Part shown: positions 27,395-34,841 of the stretch, piece by piece
Position numbering within the stretch: position 1 is the stretch's first letter
How the letters are laid out: every line of letters begins with the position of its first letter
Assembly (NCBI GenBank): GCA_016791425.1
Contig: JAEUMQ010000013.1
Location: 62,001-126,000 of the forward strand
Reading direction: 5' to 3'
DNA: 64,000 nt
DNA from: Hyphomonadaceae bacterium
GTDB taxonomy: Bacteria; Pseudomonadota; Alphaproteobacteria; Caulobacterales; Aquidulcibacteraceae
Made by a program: the position numbers and the translations under genes
Notes under the pieces: generated by a model
Database searches by the model: none
What the model was told of the DNA's origin: nothing
What the model saw: only the letters and a program-made list of their open reading frames with translations

Positions 27395-28938
27395 GTACGC
27401 TGGAGCCGCCGCTCGACGCCTTCACGGCGTCTTATGCGAAAGGCGGCGCGCTCGTCTGGACCAAGCGCCTGGCGGATCTTGAAACGCCCGTCTCGGCGCT
27501 GCTGAAACTGGGGGCCGATCAGCCCGGCACGTTCCTGCTGGAGTCCGTGCAGGGCGGCGACTGGCGCGGCCGCTACTCCATCATCGGGCTTCGACCCGAC
27601 CTCGTCTGGCGCGTGCGCGACGGTCGCGCCGAAATGTCCGCAGGCAAATTCGAAGACGCCGCCTTCCGACCGGACAAGGCCCCGCCGCTGCAATCGCTGC
27701 GCAAGCTGATCGCGCGCTCGGCGCTGGCCATCCCGTCTTCGCTGCCGCCGCCCTCGGCGGGCCTCTTCGGCTATCTTTCGTACGACATGGTGCGCTTCGC
27801 GGAGCGCATCCCGGAAAACGCGCCCGACCCGATCGGCGCGCCCACCGCCTTGCTGGTGCGCCCCACCGTCGTATGCGTGTTCGACAATGTGCTGAGCGAG
27901 ATCACGCTCGTCACGCCCGTCAGAGGCCAAACACGCAAGAGCCGGGCCGAGCCGCGCGCTGCGTATGAACGCGCCCGCGCGCGTCTGGAGCGCGTGCTCC
28001 GCGCCCTCGATCGGCCCTTGAAGCGCACCGCTGCGCCGGTCGCGCCCTCAAAGCCCTTCCCGCAGCCGGAATCGAACATCACCCCGGCGCGCTACAAGGA
28101 GATGGTGGAGCGCTGCAAGCAATACGCCCGCGCAGGAGATGTCTTCCAGGTCGTGCCGAGCCAGCGCTTTTCCGCGCCGTTGCAGGCGCCGCCCTTCGCG
28201 CTCTACCGCGCGCTGCGGCGGCTCAACCCCTCGCCGTTCATGTTCTACCAGAACTTCGCCGATTTCTCCGTGGTCGGAGCAAGTCCGGAAATCCTCGTTC
28301 GTTTGCGCGACGGCATGGTCACCGTGCGCCCGATCGCCGGCACCCGGCCGCGCGGCAAGACGCCCGCCGAAGACGCGGCGCTGGAGGCCGAATTGCTCGC
28401 CGATCCCAAGGAGCGCGCCGAGCATCTCATGCTGCTGGACCTTGGCCGCAACGATGTCGGCCGCGTCGCCCAGCGCGGACGCCCGCATGGCGCCAACGCC
28501 GCTGGCGCCGAGGCGGGCTCGCCCAACGTGCGCGTCACATCGAGCTTCCAGGTCGAGCGCTATAGCCACGTCATGCACATCGTCTCCAACGTCGAGGGAC
28601 GCATCGCGGATGACCTCGACGCCATCGACGCGCTCCTTGCCGGCTTCCCCGCCGGCACCGTTTCCGGCGCGCCCAAGGTGCGCGCGATGGAGATCATCAA
28701 CGAGCTGGAGCCGCACAATCGCGGCGTCTATGCCGGCGGCATCGGCTATTTCTCTGCCGGCGGCGAGATGGACACCTGCATCGCGCTGCGCACCGCGGTC
28801 GTCAAAGACGGAAGGATCTATGTGCAGGCGGGCGGCGGCGTCGTCCTCGATTCCGATCCGCAACTGGAGTTGGAGGAGACCCAGCACAAGGCCGCCGCGC
28901 TCTTCCGCGCCGCCGCCGACGCGTGGCGCTATGTGTGA
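27391..28938 (+). CDS. trpE: Anthranilate synthase component I
   Basis: 515 residues, standard length. With TrpG it converts chorismate and glutamine to anthranilate, the first step of tryptophan synthesis. The N-terminal part carries the tryptophan feedback-binding region (LLESVQGGDWRGRYSIIG). The chorismate-binding C-terminal part shows FQVVPSQRF, ASPEILVRL, PIAGTRPRG, the DLGRNDVGRVA motif and AGTVSGAPKVRAMEII. It starts inside the stop of ppiD and is separated from trpG by about 2.7 kb of unrelated genes, although all trp genes are plus strand. Confidence 0.97.
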   Translation: MSTLEPPLDAFTASYAKGGALVWTKRLADLETPVSALLKLGADQPGTFLLESVQGGDWRGRYSIIGLRPDLVWRVRDGRAEMSAGKFEDAAFRPDKAPPLQSLRKLIARSALAIPSSLPPPSAGLFGYLSYDMVRFAERIPENAPDPIGAPTALLVRPTVVCVFDNVLSEITLVTPVRGQTRKSRAEPRAAYERARARLERVLRALDRPLKRTAAPVAPSKPFPQPESNITPARYKEMVERCKQYARAGDVFQVVPSQRFSAPLQAPPFALYRALRRLNPSPFMFYQNFADFSVVGASPEILVRLRDGMVTVRPIAGTRPRGKTPAEDAALEAELLADPKERAEHLMLLDLGRNDVGRVAQRGRPHGANAAGAEAGSPNVRVTSSFQVERYSHVMHIVSNVEGRIADDLDAIDALLAGFPAGTVSGAPKVRAMEIINELEPHNRGVYAGGIGYFSAGGEMDTCIALRTAVVKDGRIYVQAGGGVVLDSDPQLELEETQHKAAALFRAAADAWRYV

Positions 28939-29029
28939 CGCGGACAAAAAATGACGCTTCTGTAGACGAAATGTTCGAAGCTCGGCGCTGGTATTAGCGC
29001 ACCAACCGACACGATGCCCATCGGCTGCT

Positions 29030-29452
29030 TCAAAGCCACGTATCGCTGAACGCCATCGACGCCACGAACGCGGCGAAGAACCCATACGTCGCGCAGAACA
29101 CCGCCAGCGTCCCCGCCGCCCAGCGATCGGCCTTCAACCGCCGAGACAGATAGGCCGCCCCGCTGACCTGCGCCAGGATGAAGACGAGCAACCCGCCCTG
29201 CAGCCATTCGTCGTTCGAGAACTTCCCCGGCATTGCCGCCGCAACCGCGACAAGCACATGGCTCGCCGCCGGAAGCACGAGAAACCACAGGAGCCGCGCC
29301 GCCCGCGCCCGCACCCCGAGCACGATCCCGACGCCCAAGCACACCGCCCCGATCGTCGCCGCCATCGTGATCGGTCCCAGCGACAACGGATAGATGACCG
29401 AGGTGAAATACCACTTCACCAGGTCGATCGAGAGCGTCGCCACATTTTCCAT
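29030..29452 (-). CDS. Small four-helix membrane protein of unknown function
   Basis: 140 residues with four hydrophobic segments (about 15-45, 52-75, 88-105 and 112-135). AAGGGGAC precedes the start. I recognise no family; the size and helix pattern resemble several uncharacterised inner-membrane families. It points against the trp genes and lies within the block that separates trpE from trpG. Confidence 0.55.
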   Translation of the reverse strand: MENVATLSIDLVKWYFTSVIYPLSLGPITMAATIGAVCLGVGIVLGVRARAARLLWFLVLPAASHVLVAVAAAMPGKFSNDEWLQGGLLVFILAQVSGAAYLSRRLKADRWAAGTLAVFCATYGFFAAFVASMAFSDTWL

Positions 29453-29502
29453 CTCGTCCCCTTGCCGGCCGCGCCCTATCTTGCTCCGAGAGGAGCACGC
29501 TC

Positions 29503-29886
29503 ATGGCGATCGAGCTCAACCACACCATCGTCCACGCTAGGGACAAGGTTACATCCGCGGCCTTCCTCGCCGAAATCCTTGGTCTGCCGGCGCCGGAGCC
29601 CTTCTACCATTTCATGGTCGTGCGCGCCGCCAATGGCGTCTCTCTTGATTATCTCTCCACCGACGATCCCTTCGAGGTCGCGCACTACGCCTTCCTCGTC
29701 TCCGAAGCCGAGTTCGACGAGATATGGGGCCGCATCAAGTCCCGCGGTCTTGCCTGGTACGCCGATCCTGCGCGCCGTCAGAAAGGCGAGATCAACCGCC
29801 ACGACGGCGGCCGCGGCCTCTATTTCGAGGATCCCGACGGCCACGTTCTGGAGATCATCACCCGCCCCTACGGCGCCGGCGGCTGA
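29503..29886 (+). CDS. VOC-family (glyoxalase/dioxygenase-like) protein
   Basis: 127 residues with two beta-alpha-beta-beta-beta modules. Likely metal ligands are the His in LNHTIVH, the His in VAHYAFLV and the Glu in GHVLEIITRPY; the DPDGHVLEI signature is typical. The enzyme class ranges from lyases to dioxygenases, so no substrate is named. AGGAG lies just upstream. Its last 19 bases overlap the 3' end of the convergent cytochrome gene. Confidence 0.82.
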   Translation: MAIELNHTIVHARDKVTSAAFLAEILGLPAPEPFYHFMVVRAANGVSLDYLSTDDPFEVAHYAFLVSEAEFDEIWGRIKSRGLAWYADPARRQKGEINRHDGGRGLYFEDPDGHVLEIITRPYGAGG

Positions 29887-30335
29887 GCGCCAAAATTCCG
29901 CGACAGGTAGGAGATCAGGTTCGCCCGCTCGGCCGCTTCCGGCGCCGGCATGCCCTGGCTGACCATGAAGGTCAGCAAGCCGTCCCACGTCCGCGCATCG
30001 TGACGCTGCTGCATGACGATCTGCAGGCTGTGGCAACCCGAGCAATAACCCGCGACGAGCTCGTATCCGTCGTTGCGCGGCAGGCCGGAATAGGGATCGC
30101 TCGGATCGAAGCTCGAAACCGCGGCCGGTGAGAAGGCTGACGCCGCCGGCAGAGCCTCCCCGCTTGGCGCCAGCGCATCGTAGCTCGGCTCGAACGCGAT
30201 CTCGCCGGCCCACTTGTCCGCCATCGCAACCACGCGCTCCGCGCGCTCCTCCCGCGTCGCGTCCTGCGGCCAGAACGCCAGCGCCCCCACCACGAGCCCC
30301 GCGCACGCAAGCGCGATCCAGTCGCCCCGCTTCAT
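29868..30335 (-). CDS. Monohaem cytochrome c subunit, SorB-like
   Basis: 155 residues with an N-terminal signal-anchor helix (WIALACAGLVVGALAFW). A single haem c site, CSGCH, lies at about residue 101, with Met residues further on (TFMVSQGM) that could be the sixth ligand. It starts 13 bases after the sulfite-oxidase-like gene, the arrangement of sulfite dehydrogenase SorA/SorB, so it probably takes electrons from that enzyme in the periplasm. Named by neighbourhood and motif, not by close sequence match. Confidence 0.78.
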   Translation of the reverse strand: MKRGDWIALACAGLVVGALAFWPQDATREERAERVVAMADKWAGEIAFEPSYDALAPSGEALPAASAFSPAAVSSFDPSDPYSGLPRNDGYELVAGYCSGCHSLQIVMQQRHDARTWDGLLTFMVSQGMPAPEAAERANLISYLSRNFGAQPPAP

Positions 30336-30348
30336 GGCGTGAAACTCT

Positions 30349-31503
30349 TCATGTCACGAACACCGCCACGCGGTGCTGCTGGTTGTTGCAATAGCCGTGC
30401 GGATTCCAGCCCGGCGGCGAAGCCGGCTGCGCGCGCCCCTGCGCGTCGGTCGCCCGCGCCCAGATCTCGTAATAGCCTTGCTCCGGGGGCCGCACGCTCG
30501 CCCGGAACCGCCGCCACGCATAGCGGTTCGCCGCCGGAGCAAGCGAAGCCCGCGTCCAGGTCGCGCCGAAATCGATCGACACATCGACATGCGCGACCTC
30601 CACATCGCCGCTCCACGCATGCCCGCGCACATCGAGCGCGCCGCCGAAGCGCACCCGCGCCCCGGTCGGCGGGAATGTGATCAGCGACTTCACCGGCATG
30701 CTCTCGATGATCTCCATGTCGCTTTCGGGAACCTCCGTCCCTGGCGCGACCGGATAAGCCGGCATGCGGTATTGCGCCATCTTCTCCCCGTCATGCTCGC
30801 GGTCGCGCACCCAAATCCGCGTCAGCCATTTCTGCGAGCATGAGCCCGGCCAACCTGGAACGATAAGCCGCAGGGGATGCCCGTTCATCACCGGCATGTC
30901 CGCGCCGTTCATCGCCCAGGCGATGAGCGTATGCGCCTCCAGCGCCTTGGCGATCGGCACGCCGCGTGAGATCGCGGTCTTCTGCGGATCGCCGGAGAGA
31001 TGCGCGTCCGCGCCATAATGGCCGGTATAGACCGCGCTTCGCTTCACTCCGGCGCGCTGCAGCACGTCGCGTAGCCGCACGCCGGTCCAATCCGCGCAGC
31101 CCACCCCGCCGAACGTCCATTGGTTGCCGCTCGCCGCCGGACGGAAGAAGCGCCGCCCATTGCCCGCGCACTCGATCACCAGCCGCAAGGTCGCGGATTC
31201 AAAATCGCGCTTCAGCTGCGCCAGCGTCAGATCGAGCGGCCGCTCCACCTCTCCATCGATCCGCAGGCGCCAGCCCTCGACCGCCGCCGGAATCTCCGGA
31301 ACCTGCCCGTTGTTCCGCACGAAGAACCGCGCCGCGGGCGTCGCCTCCTCATCCAGCAGATGCGGCGGCGTCTCCTGCACCAGCGGCCGGTCGCCGAGCG
31401 CGGCGAGGCCCGCCTTGGCGCCTTCCTGCGCCTCGGCCGTTCCGACCAAAGGCAATGCTGCGCCGCCTGCGAGCAGCGCGCGCCGCGTAGGGCTGCCAGA
31501 CAT
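30349..31503 (-). CDS. Tat-exported sulfite oxidase-family molybdenum enzyme, SorA-like
   Basis: 384 residues. A twin-arginine signal (PTRRALLAGGAALPLVG) exports the folded, cofactor-loaded protein. The molybdopterin domain (about 60-270) holds the molybdenum-ligand Cys in VIECAGNGRR and substrate-site motifs such as GDPQKTAISRG and NGHPLRLIVPGWPG. The C-terminal part (about 280-384) is the immunoglobulin-like dimerisation domain. It should oxidise sulfite to sulfate in the periplasm, passing electrons to the adjacent cytochrome. Start preceded by GGAGG. It is divergent from trpG. Confidence 0.87.
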   Translation of the reverse strand: MSGSPTRRALLAGGAALPLVGTAEAQEGAKAGLAALGDRPLVQETPPHLLDEEATPAARFFVRNNGQVPEIPAAVEGWRLRIDGEVERPLDLTLAQLKRDFESATLRLVIECAGNGRRFFRPAASGNQWTFGGVGCADWTGVRLRDVLQRAGVKRSAVYTGHYGADAHLSGDPQKTAISRGVPIAKALEAHTLIAWAMNGADMPVMNGHPLRLIVPGWPGSCSQKWLTRIWVRDREHDGEKMAQYRMPAYPVAPGTEVPESDMEIIESMPVKSLITFPPTGARVRFGGALDVRGHAWSGDVEVAHVDVSIDFGATWTRASLAPAANRYAWRRFRASVRPPEQGYYEIWARATDAQGRAQPASPPGWNPHGYCNNQQHRVAVFVT

Positions 31504-31636
31504 GAAGCCTCCGACGATTAGACGTCCGCGAATTTCCCGCTATAACGCTTGCGATGGCCGCTTCCTACCTCCGACTGCCGGGACGATGGCGTGTGTGAAC
31601 CCTCGTTCCCGTCAACACACGCCCGGAAGCACGCCC

Positions 31637-32221
31637 ATGATCCTCGTCATCGATAATTACGACAGCTTCGTCTACAACCTCGTCCACTACATCGAAGACC
31701 TCGGCGCCGAAACGCGCGTCGCCCGCAACGACGCGATCTCCGTGAAGGACGCGCTGAAGGCGGACGCGATCATCCTTTCGCCCGGCCCCTGCACGCCCAA
31801 CGAAGCCGGCATCTGCCTCGACGTTCTGAAGCAGGCGCCGCCCCACCAGCCGATCCTCGGCGTCTGCCTCGGACATCAGGCAATCGGCCAGGCTTTCGGC
31901 GGCGAGGTGGTGAGCGCGCAAGCCATCCTGCACGGCAAGCTCTCCCAGGTCCGCCACAAGAACGACGGGCTCTTCCGCAGCTTGCCTTCCCCCTTCACCG
32001 CCACGCGCTACCATTCGCTCGCCGTGAAGCGCGACACACTGCCCCCGGACCTTCTCATCGATGCGGAAACCGACGACGGCGAGATCATGGCGCTCCGCCA
32101 TCGGTCGCGTCCGATCTTCGGACTGCAATTCCATCCCGAGAGCATCGCCTCCGAGCACGGCCACGCCCTCATCGGCGCCTTTCTCGAGGCGGCCGGCCGC
32201 GGCAAGGCGGCCGCGCGATGA
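31637..32221 (+). CDS. trpG: Anthranilate synthase component II (glutamine amidotransferase)
   Basis: 194 residues. It supplies ammonia from glutamine to TrpE and may also serve aminodeoxychorismate synthase. The triad is visible: Cys77 in GVCLGHQAIG, then His and Glu in LQFHPESIAS. The start MILVIDNYDSFVYNLVHY is the normal family start; the frame is open further upstream, but that part is antisense to the SorA-like gene. The stop overlaps the trpD start (ATGA). Confidence 0.96.
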   Translation: MILVIDNYDSFVYNLVHYIEDLGAETRVARNDAISVKDALKADAIILSPGPCTPNEAGICLDVLKQAPPHQPILGVCLGHQAIGQAFGGEVVSAQAILHGKLSQVRHKNDGLFRSLPSPFTATRYHSLAVKRDTLPPDLLIDAETDDGEIMALRHRSRPIFGLQFHPESIASEHGHALIGAFLEAAGRGKAAAR

Positions 32222-33207
32222 GCCCCGACGCGCTGGAAGCCGATTTCGCCGCCATCCTCGATGGGCAGGCCGCGCCCGAGGACATCACCGCGTTCCTTGA
32301 GCGCACGCTGCCGCTGATGACCGACGCCGAATCCCTCGCCGCCGGCGCCCGTGCGCTCCGCGCACGGATGATCCCGGTCGTCGCGCCCGCGAACGCCATC
32401 GACGTGTGCGGCACCGGCGGCGACGGCGCCCACACGATCAACATCTCCACCGCCGTGGCGTTTGTGGTCGCCGGCGCCGGCGTCCCCGTCGCCAAGCACG
32501 GCAACCGCGCCATGAGCTCCAAGTGCGGCGCCGCCGATGTGCTGGAGGCCTTGGGCGTCAACCTCACCGGCGATGTCCCCACCCTCGAACGCTGCCTCCG
32601 CGAAGCCAACCTCGCCTTCCTCTTCGCCCAGAACCATCATCCCGCGATGCGCCATGTCGCGGCCGCGCGCCGCGCCTTCGGCCAGCGCACGATCTTCAAT
32701 CTCCTGGGCCCGCTCTCCAACCCCGCCGGCGTGACGCGGCAATTGCTCGGCGTCTTCGCGCCCGAATACCTTGCGCCGATGGCTGTCGCGCTCTCGCTTC
32801 TGGGCGCCCGGCGCGCGCTCATCGTGCATGGCCATGGCGGGCTCGATGAGCTTTCCAACGCCGGCGCCAACAGCATCGTCGAGCTGGACGGCGGCACGGT
32901 GCGCGTCTCGCTCATCAACGTCTCCGACGCGCATCTGTCCGCGACCCCGAACGAGCGCCTGCGCGGCGGCGCGGCGCCGGAAAACGCTCAGGCGCTGCGC
33001 GGCCTGCTGGAAGACCCTGCCGCACAACCCGATTACGCTGAGGCCGTGCTTTTCAACGCCGCCGCCGCGCTTGTCGCCGCCGGCGTCTGCAACGAGCTTC
33101 CCGACGGTTCGGAGATCGCGCTGGCAAGCCTCCGCGGCGGCCGCGCGCTGGCCGCGCTCGATGCGCTCGTCCGGCTCACCAACGAAGCGCCGGCAAAGCC
33201 GCAATGA
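32218..33207 (+). CDS. trpD: Anthranilate phosphoribosyltransferase
   Basis: 329 residues. It joins anthranilate to phosphoribosyl pyrophosphate in tryptophan synthesis. The PRPP-binding motif [17 protein letters not shown], the [12 protein letters not shown] anthranilate-site segment and [16 protein letters not shown] are all intact. It overlaps trpG upstream and trpC downstream by four bases each, so the three are translated as one unit. Confidence 0.97.
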   Translation: MSPDALEADFAAILDGQAAPEDITAFLERTLPLMTDAESLAAGARALRARMIPVVAPANAIDVCGTGGDGAHTINISTAVAFVVAGAGVPVAKHGNRAMSSKCGAADVLEALGVNLTGDVPTLERCLREANLAFLFAQNHHPAMRHVAAARRAFGQRTIFNLLGPLSNPAGVTRQLLGVFAPEYLAPMAVALSLLGARRALIVHGHGGLDELSNAGANSIVELDGGTVRVSLINVSDAHLSATPNERLRGGAAPENAQALRGLLEDPAAQPDYAEAVLFNAAAALVAAGVCNELPDGSEIALASLRGGRALAALDALVRLTNEAPAKPQ

Positions 33208-34022
33208 CCAATGCGCTCACCAGGATCGTCGCCTACAAGCGCGACGAAGTCGCCGCGCGCAAACGCACCGCGCCAATCCCCGACACAACTCTCGCTTCGC
33301 CCCCGCGCGGCTTCGCCGCCGCCCTCGAGCGCAAATCCGCACAGGCCGGGATCGCGCTCATCGCGGAGGTCAAGAAGGCGAGCCCGTCCAAGGGGCTCAT
33401 CCGCGCCGATTTCGATCCGCCCGCGCTCGCCTGCGCTTATGAAGCAGGCGGCGCCGCGTGCCTCTCCGTCCTCACCGACGCCCCGAGCTTCCAGGGCCAT
33501 GAAACTTTCCTGCAAGCCGCGCGCGCCGCCGTCGCGCTGCCGGCGCTGCGCAAGGACTTCATGATCGACCCTTGGCAGATCGCCGAGTCGCGCGCGCTCG
33601 GCGCCGACGCCATCCTCATCATCATGGCCGTGCTTGATGACGCGCTCGCCGCCGACCTCGCCGCCGCGGCGACGCATCACGGCATGGACGCGCTCGTCGA
33701 GGTGCACGACGAGGCCGAGCTCGATCGCGCGCTGAAGCTCTCCGCGAAACTCATCGGGGTGAACAACCGAGATCTACGCACCTTCGAAACGACCCTTGCG
33801 GTGACGGAGCGATTGGCGCCGCGCATCCCGGCCGATCGTCTGCTGGTGTCCGAATCCGGACTATTCACGAACACCGATGTTCTGCGCGTGAAAGCCGCCG
33901 GCGCGCGCGCGGTCCTGGTTGGCGAATCACTCATGCGCCAGGCCGACGTCGCCGCCGCGACCCGAACCCTGCTCGGCCCCTCAGAATCGGTTTCGCTTGA
34001 CCTCCCGCCGGAACGGACATAG
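33204..34022 (+). CDS. trpC: Indole-3-glycerol-phosphate synthase
   Basis: 272 residues forming one TIM barrel; no fused TrpF domain. It closes the indole ring. Conserved motifs: [12 protein letters not shown] (catalytic Lys), [55 protein letters not shown] and VSESGLF. It overlaps trpD by four bases. Its last codons contain the first half of the SOS box that precedes lexA. Confidence 0.97.
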   Translation: MTNALTRIVAYKRDEVAARKRTAPIPDTTLASPPRGFAAALERKSAQAGIALIAEVKKASPSKGLIRADFDPPALACAYEAGGAACLSVLTDAPSFQGHETFLQAARAAVALPALRKDFMIDPWQIAESRALGADAILIIMAVLDDALAADLAAAATHHGMDALVEVHDEAELDRALKLSAKLIGVNNRDLRTFETTLAVTERLAPRIPADRLLVSESGLFTNTDVLRVKAAGARAVLVGESLMRQADVAAATRTLLGPSESVSLDLPPERT

Positions 34023-34025
34023 AAC
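34011..34025. promoter_or_regulatory. LexA binding site (SOS box)
   Basis: The sequence GAAC-GGACATA-GAAC is a perfect GAAC-N7-GAAC direct repeat (GTTC-N7-GTTC on the other strand), the SOS box of alphaproteobacteria. It overlaps the trpC stop codon and ends 51 bases before the lexA start. Two further GTTC half-sites follow at 34038 and 34058. It fits LexA autoregulation. Confidence 0.85.
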
Positions 34026-34076
34026 AACCCCGGGACCGTTCCCGATTTGTCTACAACGTTCCGGTTAGGGCGCACG

Positions 34077-34772
34077 ATGCTGACAGCAAAGCAAAAAGAG
34101 CTGCTGCTCTACATCCACGAGCGGATCAAGGAGACGGGCGTGTGCCCCTCCTTCGACGAAATGAAGGAGGCGCTGGATCTCGCTTCCAAGTCGGGGATCC
34201 ATCGTCTGATCACGGCGCTGGAAGAGCGCGGCTTCGTGCGCCGCCTCCCGCACCGCGCCCGCGCTCTCGAAGTGCTGAAGCTGCCCGATTCCGCCACCCC
34301 CGCCGCGCCCCCGCGCGGCCGCACGGCCTTCAGGCCGAGCGTCGTGCCGCAGGAGGGTCGCGCCGCCGCTCCCCTCGCCGCCGCCGCAGGCTCGTTCGAG
34401 ATCCCGGTCCTTGGCCGCATCGCCGCCGGCGCGCCCATCGAGGCGCTACAGAACGAGATCGGCCGCGTCGTCGTCGAGCCGGAGCTTTCCGGCGGCGACT
34501 ATTTCGCGCTCGAAGTACGCGGCGATTCCATGATCCAGGCCGGCATCCTGGAAGGCGATCATGTGATCCTGAAGCGCACCGACATTGCCGACAGCGGCGA
34601 CATCGTCGTCGCCCTGATCGATGAGGAAGAGGCCACGTTGAAGCGGCTGCGCCGTCGCGGTCAGTCGATCGCGCTCGAAGCGGCGAACCCCGCATACGAG
34701 ACGCGCATCTTCGGGCCTGACCGGGTGCGCATCCAGGGCAAGCTCGTCGGCCTCAGGCGCCGCTACAGCTAA
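34077..34772 (+). CDS. lexA: LexA repressor
   Basis: 231 residues. The N-terminal winged helix (1-70) begins [20 protein letters not shown] and includes [18 protein letters not shown]. The C-terminal self-cleavage domain has the Ala-Gly scissile bond in [11 protein letters not shown], the catalytic Ser151 in GDSMIQAGI and the catalytic Lys189 in ATLKRLRR. An Ala/Pro-rich linker of about 30 residues makes it longer than the E. coli protein, as usual in this group. The start is the internal ATG; a start ten codons upstream would lie over the SOS half-sites. It represses DNA-damage genes and itself. Confidence 0.97.
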   Translation: MLTAKQKELLLYIHERIKETGVCPSFDEMKEALDLASKSGIHRLITALEERGFVRRLPHRARALEVLKLPDSATPAAPPRGRTAFRPSVVPQEGRAAAPLAAAAGSFEIPVLGRIAAGAPIEALQNEIGRVVVEPELSGGDYFALEVRGDSMIQAGILEGDHVILKRTDIADSGDIVVALIDEEEATLKRLRRRGQSIALEAANPAYETRIFGPDRVRIQGKLVGLRRRYS

Positions 34773-34788
34773 TCAGAAAGAAGCGCCC

Positions 34789-34841
34789 TTCCTCTCTCGT
34801 TCACGGGGGAGGCGGCCGTGAAGCGGCCGGTGGGGGCGCAG
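34789..34841 (+). repeat. Dispersed double-hairpin intergenic repeat, copy A
   Basis: Starts cttcctctctcgttcacggg and ends with tgggggcgcag. The core CGTTCACGGGGGAGG and the second hairpin (GGCCG, loop, CGGCC) match the copies at 39949 and 63819. The arm before CGTTCACG is altered (CCTCTCT rather than CCTCCCC), so the first hairpin is weaker. The repeat lies between the convergent lexA and comEC genes, and its second half is read as the C-terminus of ComEC. Confidence 0.8.
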
